Shown here: positions 1-6,734 of the stretch, in pieces
Layout: every line of letters begins with the position of its first letter
Numbering within the stretch: the first letter of the stretch is position 1
Translations under genes and position numbers: made by a program
Source: Dehalococcoidia bacterium
GTDB lineage: Bacteria > Chloroflexota > Dehalococcoidia > GIF9 > AB-539-J10
Assembly: GCA_030606165.1 (NCBI GenBank)
Contig: JAUWGZ010000057.1
Coordinates: 1-8,165 of the forward strand
Direction of reading: 5' to 3'
DNA: 8,165 bases
The notes under the pieces: model-generated
Databases searched by the model: none
What the model was told of the DNA's origin: nothing
The model's input: the letters and a program-made list of their open reading frames with translations, nothing else

Positions 1-1266
1 TAATTCCTCCTCTATCCTGAGGAGGCGATTGTACTTAGCCAGTCTCTCGCTGCGACAAGGGGCACCAGCTTTAATGAGTCCGGCATTGCTAGCTACCGCC
101 AGGTCGGCAATAGTAGTATCTTCGGTCTCACCAGACCTATGGCTGATAATGGTTGTCCACCCGGCCTGCTGTGCTCTTTTGATAACAGCCAGGGTTTCAC
201 TGAGCGTGCCTATCTGATTTGGCTTAATAAGAATTGAGTTGGAAGCCTTTTGGGCAATGCCCTTTTCCAGGCGCTCCATGTTGGTAGCATAAAGGTCATC
301 ACCCACAATTTGAGTCTGCTTTCCTAGTCGAGTAGTGAGCAAGGACCAGCTTGCCCAATCATCCTCAGCCAGCCCATCCTCAATGCTGATGACAGGGTAA
401 TCCGAGGCTAACTTGACATAATAGTCAATCATTTCTGGGGAATCGAGGGTAACACCTTCTCGGGAGAGGACATATTTTCCATGAACACTGTTATGCTTCC
501 CTCCTTGGTAGAAAGTGCTGGCGGCTGGGTCCAGGGCGATGAATAAGTCCTGGCCAGCTTTATAGCCAGCCATGTCGATGGCTGCTAATATCAGCTCCAG
601 CGCATCTTTATTGGAAGGGAGTCGGGGAGCAAAGCCACCTTCGTCTCCCACATTGGTGCTTAATCCCTTATCTTCGAGCACTTTACGCAAGGAATGATAG
701 ACTTCGCTACTTATTTGCAGGGCTTTATTGAAATTGGCAGCGCCCACCGGCATTATCATAAATTCCTGAAAATCGGTAGAGCCCAGGGCATGCTTACCAC
801 CATTTAGAATATTTAACATAGGGGCAGGCAATTGTTTAGCTCCTGCCCCTCCTAAATAACGGTATAGAGGAACACGCCGGAAACTGGCTCCGGCCTTAGC
901 TACGGCAAGAGATGTTGACAGTATGGCATTAGCCCCGAGCCGGGCTTTATTAGCAGTGCCATCAAGTTCAATTAGTCGCTGGTCAATAGCCTCCTGCTCT
1001 AAAGCGGGCATGCCTGCTATTGCTGAGGCAATCTCACTATTGACATGTTTTATGGCTTTTAGAACACCGAGCCCCCTATATCTACTTTTATCACCGTCCC
1101 GAAGCTCCACAGCCTCGTATTTTCCGGTGCTCGCTCCTGAGGGGACAGAGGCGACACCCGCGGTGCCATCAGTTAATACCACCTTCACCTCTATGGTAGG
1201 ATTGCCCCGTGAATCGAGAATCTCTCTGGCTTTTACACTTTCAATACTTGCCATTTCTAAGCGCAT
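1..1266 (-). CDS. eno: Enolase (phosphopyruvate hydratase), 3' end cut by the window
   Basis: Enolase interconverts 2-phosphoglycerate and phosphoenolpyruvate in cytoplasmic glycolysis and gluconeogenesis; it is normally a Mg-dependent homo-oligomer. The frame is open from 1266 to base 1 (422 codons) and ends in LLRIEEEL, the usual enolase C-terminus, so only a few codons are missing. The N-terminal domain opens with the AREILDSRGNPTIEV signature and the SGASTG loop. Expected active-site residues are present: H159 and E168 (GGKHALGSTDFQEFM), E209 (GDEGGFAP), metal ligands D246 (ALDPAAS), E296 (SIEDGLAEDDW) and D323 (VGDDL), K348 (LIKPNQIGT), H376 (SHRSGETED) and K399. Two starts are possible: ATG 1266, preceded by GGGAG 11 bases upstream, or ATG 1254 (MASIES), which fits the family but has no ribosome site; I chose 1266. 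The gene probably shares a transcript with the one upstream, 75 bases away. Identification is secure; the exact start is not. Confidence 0.97.
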   Translation of the reverse strand, partial: MRLEMASIESVKAREILDSRGNPTIEVKVVLTDGTAGVASVPSGASTGKYEAVELRDGDKSRYRGLGVLKAIKHVNSEIASAIAGMPALEQEAIDQRLIELDGTANKARLGANAILSTSLAVAKAGASFRRVPLYRYLGGAGAKQLPAPMLNILNGGKHALGSTDFQEFMIMPVGAANFNKALQISSEVYHSLRKVLEDKGLSTNVGDEGGFAPRLPSNKDALELILAAIDMAGYKAGQDLFIALDPAASTFYQGGKHNSVHGKYVLSREGVTLDSPEMIDYYVKLASDYPVISIEDGLAEDDWASWSLLTTRLGKQTQIVGDDLYATNMERLEKGIAQKASNSILIKPNQIGTLSETLAVIKRAQQAGWTTIISHRSGETEDTTIADLAVASNAGLIKAGAPCRSERLAKYNRLLRIEEEL

Positions 1267-1305
1267 TCTATGGTTGACTCCCTGTAGTTGCGAGCCCTTC
1301 GCTCC

Positions 1306-1372
1306 CTGTCATTCTGAGCGTAGCGAAGAATCTCATAACGCTCAGGACAGGCTCCGCGAAGCAATCTCATAA
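1306..1372. repeat. Dispersed-type intergenic hairpin repeat between eno and the TIGR00725-type gene
   Basis: An inverted repeat has left arm CTGTC (1306-1310) plus CTGAGCG (1314-1320) and right arm CGCTCAG (1339-1345) plus GACAG (1346-1350); the left arm carries an ATT bulge. Inside and after it lie two imperfect direct copies, AGCGAAGAATCTCATAA (1322-1338) and CGCGAAGCAATCTCATAA (1355-1372). The 'TCATTCTGAGCG…AGAATCTCA' wording matches, from memory, a repeat found many times in several bacterial genomes, including Chloroflexota; copy number here cannot be seen. It fills most of the eno leader and runs into the 3' end of the upstream gene. Confidence 0.75.
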
Positions 1373-1845
1373 TTTTTGCGCCTCTTAGCCAAGGAAATTG
1401 CTTTATCCACTGCCTCGGTAGCACTCTGAATTGTGATTATGGAATCATCCTCTCGCCCGTTTCGGGACAGTGACCAGGTATTCAAGCCGATGACTGGGAT
1501 ATTACTCTTCAGAGCATAAGCAATTTCGCTCAGCGTTCCATAACCTCCGCCGATGGCAATCACCGCCTGAGCTGACTTCACAACCGCGACATTTCTGGCC
1601 TCGCCTATGCCAGTAACCACGGGAATATCTACCCAGGGGTTAGCCGTGCTTGAATTTTTCCCGGGCAAAATGCCGATGGTTAGGCCACCTTTTGACTTAG
1701 CCCCGCGACAAACAGCTTCCATCACACCACCCAAGCCACCGCATACTATAGTGGCACCTCGCTGGGCCAGTAATTCACCAACACTTTCTGCTAGCTTAGC
1801 TTCTTCTGGGGAGCAGGAAGAATCCCCAATGACGCCGATAATCAT
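1342..1845 (-). CDS. TIGR00725/LOG-like Rossmann-fold protein (putative nucleotide-binding or phosphoribohydrolase)
   Basis: The 167-residue product is a small cytoplasmic Rossmann-fold protein of the TIGR00725 type, related to LOG/'lysine decarboxylase-like' and DprA/MoCo-carrier proteins. Visible signatures are the N-terminal strand MIIGVIGDSS, GGLGGVMEA (36-44), a conserved EARN (82-85) and GGGYGTLSEIA (99-109), the counterpart of the LOG PGGxGTxxE active-site motif. LOG enzymes split ribose phosphate from nucleotide monophosphates. Whether this subgroup does so is not established: the loop reads GGGYGT rather than PGGxGT, so the activity is inference. The start ATG at 1845 has no clear Shine-Dalgarno site, and the likely promoter gives a very short leader. 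The last seven residues (IASRSLS) are encoded by the dispersed repeat, so the native end was probably near residue 160. It lies 75 bases upstream of eno and is probably cotranscribed with it. Confidence 0.88.
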   Translation of the reverse strand: MIIGVIGDSSCSPEEAKLAESVGELLAQRGATIVCGGLGGVMEAVCRGAKSKGGLTIGILPGKNSSTANPWVDIPVVTGIGEARNVAVVKSAQAVIAIGGGYGTLSEIAYALKSNIPVIGLNTWSLSRNGREDDSIITIQSATEAVDKAISLAKRRKNYEIASRSLS

Positions 1846-1863
1846 TTCGTAGCTTAGTATATT

Positions 1864-1892
1864 ATATTATCACACAGTTTGGTCTCAGTGAA
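1864..1892 (-). promoter_or_regulatory. Probable promoter of the TIGR00725-type gene
   Basis: Read on the minus strand, TTCACT (1887-1892) is followed after 17 bases by TAATAT (1864-1869), within an AT-rich stretch. Transcription would start near 1857, only about a dozen bases before the ATG at 1845, which fits the missing ribosome site. This is a match by eye to a sigma-70/A consensus; the -10 could also be read a few bases over. Confidence 0.45.
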
Positions 1893-1896
1893 CTGT
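1874..1896. promoter_or_regulatory. Short palindrome over the putative -35 region (possible operator)
   Basis: ACAGTT (1874-1879) and AACTGT (1891-1896) form a perfect 6-base inverted repeat with an 11-base centre that covers the -35 hexamer at 1887-1892. The size and position suit a dimeric repressor site, but 6-base arms in AT-rich DNA can occur by chance and no regulator is encoded nearby. Confidence 0.25.
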
Positions 1897-1962
1897 ATTG
1901 TAGCACGATTTCATCCCGCAGAGGAAAACAAGGAACCTGTCCTGGATTATTGAACAAAACGT

Positions 1963-1980
1963 CACTTTGTGCAAAAGGTG
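1963..1980 (-). terminator. Weak possible terminator after the GH15 gene
   Basis: About 23 bases after the GH15 stop, the minus strand can fold CAC/TTT against AAA/GTG with one bulged C and a TGCAC loop, followed by a T-rich ACGTTTTGTTC. The stem is short and AT-rich and the T run is interrupted. It is listed only because no better candidate ends the operon. Confidence 0.22.
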
Positions 1981-2002
1981 ATTCAAAGACCGGATAGGCG
2001 GA

Positions 2003-4003
2003 CTATGTACCTTTTTGCCTATGGTGTAGCTGTGCTTGTAGTTCACGGTACTTGTCGATGTATTCGTGGATTGCTATCACAACAGCGGCGTGGCTCCAGG
2101 TCAGCGGTGAGACACTGAGCGGAGCATGATTATGCGGATGAATCTGCTCAGCAAGAACACCACTGGGGAGAGCACAACGCTGAGCCCAGATGAGGATTTG
2201 AAGGGCCGGCTTTAGGTCATCTACCGATTGAGCTCTGGCAGTGTGGTACTGTGCTACCCACATGGTGCAAACAAACCATGGGTTACCGGGAATATTGGCT
2301 ATGTCCTGGCTGGCTTGCTGGTAGCGGTCGTTCTCGTAACGGGCAATGCCTCCCACCTCGGTTTTGCAACAAAGCCTGTCTATAAGTACTGCCATCGTGT
2401 TCTCGATAAGGGGATCAGTAGCTTGGAGCATGCCGAAGAGAAAAGGACCGCAAATACTGCTATCGATGGTGTAGTCCGGTTCCACCACACCGTCAGCGTC
2501 AACTTTGACCGAGCGCAGGAAGCGCCCCAACTTCTTGTCAAAAAGATACTCGATAGCCGCCTCTTTTATCTCAGCCGCCGCCTGACGGTACCGTTTGGTG
2601 AGGGCCACTTCACCAAACATTTCCGTAAAATTGGCTGCCGCTTGTAAGCCTGCCCAGACCGCAGCCACGGTAAACGAGTGGATGCCACGGCGTTCCTCCC
2701 AAAGGTCATATGAAGGTGCCGGAAGGTTGGTATGAGGCTCTCTATAGCTAGCCATAAAATCGGCAGCGTTCTTAATCAGCTTTTTATAAAGGGAACGGAT
2801 GTGCTCTACATTGTGGAACTTATGGTAGTGGTGCCAGAGGCTGTATATTACTAAAGCAGTCTCATCCTCTTCAATTGGCAGTTGCAGCTTGCCCTCCTCG
2901 TCTGCCCAGGGCATCCATTGGCCTGCCAGATACCCGTTAGAGGTGTACTTGTGAAGGAAGTAGCCTTCACTGGTGATGGTATTGGCGCAAAAATCGAAGA
3001 ACTCGTGACTGACTTCATCGTAGTTGGCCATGTCGAGGGCCTTAGCGGTGAAGGCGCCATCACGACCCCACACATAAGAGTAGATGTCCCCCAGGACTTC
3101 GGCGATGTCTGAGTCAGTGCTGGCAATGATAGCGCCGCGGTTATCAGTCTGCACACGCATCGTGAGCAAGCTGCGGCGGTACAGCTCCAATATAGAGGCC
3201 GGTAGGCCGGCAAAGTCCAGCGATTCCTTATTCACCCATGCTCGCCAGTAATCACGGGTGCGTATGATGAATGACTCAGGTCCACGTTCCTTGACCAGGG
3301 CATCGAGTTCCTCGACTCCGTGGAAGTGGGTACTGGCCGCCAGCCAGTGGTAAATGGTTGAGCTTCCTCCAGCGGGCACAGCCTTCTCATAGAGCCCGAT
3401 GACGCCCTCAGCGAAGCCGCAGGTAAGAGGCACCTTCTCCAATTTGCCGTCTTCGGCATCGCGCCGTGCACTTGGCTTATCTTCTGATTTTGTGCTTCCG
3501 GTTGTCCAGTCGTCGAGGCCAACTCTTCCATTTACCTGGCCACCTGCCAGGAAGTAACGCTGCTCTTTATACATCACCAATGCCCTCAGTTCTGGGTGGT
3601 AGTAGATAGTATCGCTTATTTCCCTGCCTAGGATCCGTAGCGCATAATGGAAGAATAGACGTACGTCGCGGGGGTGACCTCGGTGATTGGCGATATCAAC
3701 CCGCCTGAAAAAGATGTCCCTGTGAAAGTCCACGACATCAGAAAAGGTGAGGGTAAGCCCTATCTCAGGATTAGTGGCCGTAACTTTGGTGACCAGACTA
3801 TCGCTTTCATAGACCATTTCCTTCTGCCACTGGGGGCTGTCAATCCAGGTGAAGTTGCCATCAACCCAGATGCCAGTACGTGATACACAACCTTCGCTAT
3901 GGTTCTCCTTGCCGATATAGGGATAGTAGATATCACGGAGGTTGTAATCAGTATCGAAATTGATGAGCAGGTTGCCATTGCCCACAGGTAAGTCTCTGCG
4001 CAT
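2003..4003 (-). CDS. GH15 glucoamylase-like glycoside hydrolase (MJ1610-type)
   Basis: This 666-residue protein is an inverting family-15 glycosidase of the prokaryotic glucoamylase type. Such enzymes release glucose from the non-reducing ends of maltodextrins or glycogen; some relatives are trehalases or glucodextranases, so the substrate is not fixed by sequence. Residues 1-250 form the N-terminal beta-sandwich domain, opening with the family's VGNGNLLINFD and RDIYYPYIGKENH. Residues 265-650 form the (alpha/alpha)6 barrel with YVWGRDGAFTA (310-320) and YDLWEERRG (432-440), where E436 is the likely general acid, and GVLAEQIHP (615-623), where E619 is the likely general base. There is no signal peptide or membrane segment, so it should work in the cytoplasm, probably on storage glucan or oligosaccharides. 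ATG 4003 starts the conserved N-terminus, and no other ATG, GTG or TTG lies before the upstream stop in this frame. The only good purine tract (GGAG, 4022-4025) is 18 bases away. It is the second gene of an operon with the GT4 52 bases upstream. Confidence 0.93.
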   Translation of the reverse strand: MRRDLPVGNGNLLINFDTDYNLRDIYYPYIGKENHSEGCVSRTGIWVDGNFTWIDSPQWQKEMVYESDSLVTKVTATNPEIGLTLTFSDVVDFHRDIFFRRVDIANHRGHPRDVRLFFHYALRILGREISDTIYYHPELRALVMYKEQRYFLAGGQVNGRVGLDDWTTGSTKSEDKPSARRDAEDGKLEKVPLTCGFAEGVIGLYEKAVPAGGSSTIYHWLAASTHFHGVEELDALVKERGPESFIIRTRDYWRAWVNKESLDFAGLPASILELYRRSLLTMRVQTDNRGAIIASTDSDIAEVLGDIYSYVWGRDGAFTAKALDMANYDEVSHEFFDFCANTITSEGYFLHKYTSNGYLAGQWMPWADEEGKLQLPIEEDETALVIYSLWHHYHKFHNVEHIRSLYKKLIKNAADFMASYREPHTNLPAPSYDLWEERRGIHSFTVAAVWAGLQAAANFTEMFGEVALTKRYRQAAAEIKEAAIEYLFDKKLGRFLRSVKVDADGVVEPDYTIDSSICGPFLFGMLQATDPLIENTMAVLIDRLCCKTEVGGIARYENDRYQQASQDIANIPGNPWFVCTMWVAQYHTARAQSVDDLKPALQILIWAQRCALPSGVLAEQIHPHNHAPLSVSPLTWSHAAVVIAIHEYIDKYRELQAQLHHRQKGT

Positions 4004-4011
4004 GTTAGTTG

Positions 4012-4140
4012 TTAGATTACTCTCCTCTCTCGCTTTAATACACTATTATAGACCTCTAGGGTTTTCTGAGATGCCGGATTCCGTGAAAGTCTCTCGGCAG
4101 TCTCTCGGGCACGCTCAGCCGTAGCCTTTCTAAGTCCGGC
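4012..4140 (-). pseudogene. Out-of-frame relic of a glycosyltransferase 3' end
   Basis: In the frame one base off from the GT4 gene, this stretch reads GLRKATAERARETAERLS, then QKTLEVYNSVLKRERRVI and a TAA at 4012-4014, just ahead of the GH15 ATG. It parallels the in-frame GT4 tail GLRKTMGECARETAEKFS…QKTLEVYNTVLN with no internal stop. 15 of 36 codons are unchanged and 8 of the 21 changed codons are synonymous. I infer that it is the C-terminal remnant of a former tandem GT4 paralogue, or of a gene-internal duplication, now read out of frame as the last ~28 residues of the GT4. It is not independently translated as far as I can see. Confidence 0.6.
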
Positions 4141-4250
4141 CGATTTAATACAGTATTATAGACCTCCAAGGTTTTCTGAGCTACCTGATCCCATGAGAAT
4201 TTTTCTGCGGTTTCCCTAGCACACTCACCCATGGTCTTTCTAAGTCCAGC
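4031..4250. repeat. Imperfect 110-bp tandem duplication at the GT4 3' end
   Basis: Copies 4031-4140 and 4141-4250 align at a constant offset of 110 with no gap and, by hand count, 85 of 110 identical bases. Anchors include TTTAATACA/CTATTATAGACCT near one end, GTTTTCTGAG in the middle and CTTTCTAAGTCC at the other. Similarity stops sharply at both ends. The period is not a multiple of 3, so the two copies are read in different frames by the gene that covers them. Confidence 0.93.
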
Positions 4251-5312
4251 ATTTGAAAGCAGCAACTCAATTTTTGCTGCCAGGCCGTTGACATCGGAGG
4301 GGGCTCTAAGTAGGAGGCCATTTACCCCATCGATTATGAGATCGGCAGCTCCGGCAACCCTGCTGGTGATTACAGGCAAGCCGCTGGCCATAGCCTCGAC
4401 GATGACCAGACCAAAGGGCTCATACATGGTAGGAAGAACGAATATATCGCTAGCAGCATAGTATTCCCAAAGATTGCTGCTGTGGGGGACAAAGATTATC
4501 CTGTCCCTCACCCGCTTTAGCTCCGCAAGCTGGCCGTAGAATTTCTCGTCACCGCTACCACAGATAAAAAGTTTGACATCCGGCCTCTGAACGAGCGAAA
4601 GTGCTTCCATGATATGAAGCACTCCTTTTCTCTCCCAGTCACCTCCGGCGAACATCAGTAATGGATCACTACGGGATACACCATGCTCTTGCCTGATCTG
4701 GCCTCTATAGAGCAGCCGATTAGTCGGGTGGAATCTGAGAGTATCTACTCCATTAGGGATTACGATGATGTTTTTGGCGGCATCACCGTAATGACGGGCA
4801 AACTCTCTTTGCATAGCCTGAGAAACTACAATACACGCTTTAGAGCTGCTGCGGCTAATTATCAGCCTCTCAACAAAGCATAGCAGGCTGCGATACAGCC
4901 TGTGGTCCAGAGCTTTCAGTTTTTGCCATATACTCTTATGCGGCATCTCAATTATGTTGGCTTTCTCAAGACGCAGGCACTCCCTCTCACAGAAATGAGA
5001 GGTGATAACGTTTGAAGAAAAGGCAGAGTCATACCCTGTCGAATGGATGATGTCAAAGTCTGTTTTTCTGAGGAGGGAAAGAGCGGCAAGGAGTAAGGTA
5101 CTGGATATCAAGAAGGTAATGTGTGCCAAAGACTTGGCACATCTGAGTTCTGACACCTTATAGTGTTTAACTTTGAGTAAGTCAATTCCATTTATAGTAT
5201 TAGAAAAAACCGAAACCTGATGGTCCTCACAAAGCCTTTCGACTAGGTGAGCGGTGACGGTTGCTGGCCCTGCTTCAAAGTTAACATGATGCGCAATGAA
5301 AGCAATCTTCAA
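4056..5312 (-). CDS. Glycosyltransferase family 4 (GT-B fold) with an altered C-terminus
   Basis: The 418-residue protein is a retaining GT4 sugar transferase, which moves a hexose from a nucleotide-sugar to an acceptor that cannot be read from sequence (glycolipid, oligosaccharide, glucan or compatible solute). The N-terminal acceptor domain starts MKIAFIAHHVNFEAGPATVT. The hinge motif VIPNGVD (184-190) leads into the donor domain with FAGGDWERKG (221-230), LFICGSGDE (248-256) and the EX7E motif E298-E306 (EPFGLVIVEAMASGLPV). The hydrophobic stretch at 62-81 looks like a core helix or membrane contact rather than a true span. The start is TTG at 5312, supported by GGAG (5319-5322) six bases upstream and by the family-typical first strand. 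Residues from about 391 on are read out of frame through the duplicated segment, so the native tail probably ended near VYNTVLN. It is first in an operon with the GH15 gene, which suggests a shared glucan or oligosaccharide role. Confidence 0.92.
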   Translation of the reverse strand: MKIAFIAHHVNFEAGPATVTAHLVERLCEDHQVSVFSNTINGIDLLKVKHYKVSELRCAKSLAHITFLISSTLLLAALSLLRKTDFDIIHSTGYDSAFSSNVITSHFCERECLRLEKANIIEMPHKSIWQKLKALDHRLYRSLLCFVERLIISRSSSKACIVVSQAMQREFARHYGDAAKNIIVIPNGVDTLRFHPTNRLLYRGQIRQEHGVSRSDPLLMFAGGDWERKGVLHIMEALSLVQRPDVKLFICGSGDEKFYGQLAELKRVRDRIIFVPHSSNLWEYYAASDIFVLPTMYEPFGLVIVEAMASGLPVITSRVAGAADLIIDGVNGLLLRAPSDVNGLAAKIELLLSNAGLRKTMGECARETAEKFSWDQVAQKTLEVYNTVLNRPDLERLRLSVPERLPRDFHGIRHLRKP

Positions 5313-5466
5313 ACTTATCTCCAGAAGGGGCCTCTAGCATAGGGACTTAGTATATGGTGCTTTTGCGGGCGAGTACCAGACTTTGGTTCAAAGAGCTAGT
5401 GCCAACCCTAGCACCAAGGCCGCCGCTAAATGGCGCTTGCCCTTTGGGACTATAAATATTATACCA
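5313..5466 (-). promoter_or_regulatory. Extended -10 promoter and hairpin-rich leader of the GT4-GH15 operon
   Basis: On the minus strand TGGTATAAT (5458-5466) is an extended -10 with a perfect TATAAT (5458-5463); no good -35 is visible. Transcription from about 5451 would give a leader of roughly 140 bases. It holds several short stems: CAAG/CTTG with inner CGCC/GGCG (5415-5418 with 5436-5439, and 5421-5424 with 5432-5435), GTGC/GCAC (5399-5402 and 5411-5414) competing with GCTAG/CTAGC (5395-5399 and 5408-5412), and CTTTG/CAAAG (5381-5385 and 5389-5393). The alternative pairings could suit a switch, but I recognise no known riboswitch class. The rest of the gap up to 5684 shows no gene or clear terminator. 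Confidence 0.45.
5319..5322 (-). promoter_or_regulatory. Ribosome binding site fixing the GT4 TTG start
   Basis: GGAG within CTGGAG lies six bases upstream of the TTG at 5312-5310. This is the best-spaced Shine-Dalgarno site in the window and is why I accept a TTG start here. Confidence 0.7.
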
Positions 5467-5684
5467 CGATGGACACGGTGTGCATAGAAACTTACTCTAT
5501 GTCAGCTGCTGCGCAAGGGGTCGAGTCTAAACAAAGGGTGCAAGCTCCAAAGTAAGGAATACAATTCACATTGAGATGAACAAAAAGCCAGATTGTTGCC
5601 TACACACCTGAACTGGATAGCCCTTCTGCTCGGAAAGTCAGGCTTGGTATTGCGGTTTCAGAAGGCTTCGCCGTTATTAGTTTG

Positions 5685-6323
5685 TCAGGATTGGGGCTTT
5701 GGCTCTTGCCTCAGTAGCAGGCGTAGAAAATGGATTGCTACCACTTCCACCCAGATTATGGCGTTGGCCACTACAATTCGCTCGTACAAACCAAACCAGC
5801 CCGTTTGCTCAGTAAAGAACGCTCCTATTATCAGGGCGAAGGCCAGGACACCAGCAACGAGTGTATAGACGAAGATGTTTTTCCAATTGGGGGTGCTCTT
5901 GAGGCTGGGTGCGAGCGATAAAATAGCGATGGGGAATAACAAGCCAAGGCCATAAGATGATATCGTGTGGATTATTCCTGCAATAGTACGCGGACCTCCA
6001 GGGGCATCCATATGAAAAGTAGCAATCAACATCAACACGAAGCCACAGAGAGCGAGAAGTCCGATACAGGGGTGGAAGCCCCGGGCTCTACGAATATTGA
6101 AAAAGAGCCCGGCGACAAAGATCTCCAGCAGCAAGCCCATAGCCAGAAAGCAAATCGATTGTAGCCAGCCTATGGGAGTCAATGCCAGACTGCTGACTGA
6201 ATCCCTGACCGGGCTGTAACCGGGAGTAGATAAAGATGCCGCGAGATCTCCAACAACCACCACGATGGGTCCCACGATGCCGACTAGAGCCGGGACACTG
6301 TTGATGTTCAGACGTTTAGACAT
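5685..6323 (-). CDS. DUF998 family integral membrane protein
   Basis: The 212-residue product matches the DUF998 pattern: a first helix ending in the TPGYSPVRDSVSSLA motif (33-47), GWLQ (52-55) opening the second helix, and six hydrophobic segments at roughly 10-31, 52-76, 84-104, 117-137, 149-170 and 181-203. A conserved-looking HMDAPGG (104-110) follows helix 3 and an amphipathic TEQTGWFGLYER loop precedes helix 6. It should sit in the cytoplasmic membrane with both ends probably inside; the biochemical function of the family is unknown to me. ATG 6323 has an AAAGG about nine bases upstream. It is a stand-alone gene with ~360 bases to the operon downstream, and its upstream region shares a repeat module with the response regulator, so the two may be regulated alike. 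Confidence 0.85.
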   Translation of the reverse strand: MSKRLNINSVPALVGIVGPIVVVVGDLAASLSTPGYSPVRDSVSSLALTPIGWLQSICFLAMGLLLEIFVAGLFFNIRRARGFHPCIGLLALCGFVLMLIATFHMDAPGGPRTIAGIIHTISSYGLGLLFPIAILSLAPSLKSTPNWKNIFVYTLVAGVLAFALIIGAFFTEQTGWFGLYERIVVANAIIWVEVVAIHFLRLLLRQEPKPQS

Positions 6324-6393
6324 AGACGTTAGCCTTTATGTACCGAGCATGCTCGCTATTGGCTCTTCGCTGTTTGTAGCGGGTAATTCATTC

Positions 6394-6456
6394 AATTAGC
6401 GACTCTATGAATAATATTTCCTTTCATTATTATATTATAGTCCAACATATTTATGC
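6394..6456. repeat. Copy 1 of an upstream AT-rich module (DUF998 promoter region)
   Basis: The 26 bases 6395-6420 (ending AGCGACTCTATGAATAATAT plus TTC) and the far end (TATTATAG…CAACATATTTATGC to 6456) recur at 7144-7218 with one base change and a ~12-base length difference. Read on the minus strand the module contains TATAAT (6434-6439), the likely -10 of the DUF998 gene. The sequence at the -35 position (TGCTTC, 6457-6462, 17-base spacer) lies just outside the repeat and is poor. Confidence 0.85.
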
Positions 6457-6599
6457 GAAGCACACACTCCGCTATATTGTGACTTGCTGATTAAAATAAG
6501 CAAATGTTCCCCAATAAAAGACTCTTTAGTTATATCTGATAACCTAGCAGGTATATGGCTAATCCTCCGGGCTGGGGCAAGATTGGCAAAAATAAAAAA

Positions 6600-6623
6600 G
6601 CCCACTACCGTTAAGTAGAGGGC
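6600..6623 (-). terminator. Rho-independent terminator of the response-regulator operon
   Basis: On the minus strand GCCC, a mismatch and CTAC pair with GTAG and GGGC around a six-base TTAACG loop, followed directly by TTTTTTATTTTT (complement of 6588-6599). It is a strong intrinsic terminator, about 40 bases past the end of the truncated second regulator. Confidence 0.88.
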
Positions 6624-6665
6624 CGACAGTTGCCGGACAGGGTGAATTTTGTCAATTCTACGGGC

Positions 6666-6734
6666 TCATGCAGTTACCTCCAACCTGATTGCCTGCTCAT
6701 CATCAACAATCAGTATGTTTTCTTGCTTTGCCAC
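6666..6734 (-). pseudogene. Truncated receiver-domain gene fragment (22 codons)
   Basis: A GTG whose G is the last base of the upstream TAG stop (TAGTG overlap) opens a frame that reads MAKQENILIVDDEQAIR, the unmistakable first strand and acidic pocket of a response-regulator receiver domain (ILIVDDE). After five more codons (LEVTA) it hits TGA. The rest of the domain, including the phospho-acceptor aspartate, is absent, so it cannot be functional as a regulator. The TGA overlaps an ATG (ATGA) with GGAGG seven bases before it, as at a normal operon junction, but that ATG is followed by a stop after three codons. I infer a deletion that removed the body of this gene and most of the next. Translation of the 22-residue peptide remains possible. 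Confidence 0.75.

Noticed and set aside
923..1372. 149-codon plus-strand open frame
   Set aside because: It is the reverse strand of the enolase 5' half and the intergenic repeat; the minus strand carries full enolase motifs.
2228..2647. 139-codon plus-strand open frame
   Set aside because: It lies wholly antisense to the GH15 catalytic domain and has no motif of its own.
2851..3531. Two minus-strand frames of 120 and 99 codons inside the GH15 gene
   Set aside because: They are alternate-frame shadows; the GH15 frame is uninterrupted with conserved motifs on both sides.
5381..5450. AAAGGGCAA and nearby stems in the GT4 leader, recalling a c-di-GMP-I riboswitch
   Set aside because: The required GGGACGCAAAGCC half and the second stem with its tetraloop receptor are missing.
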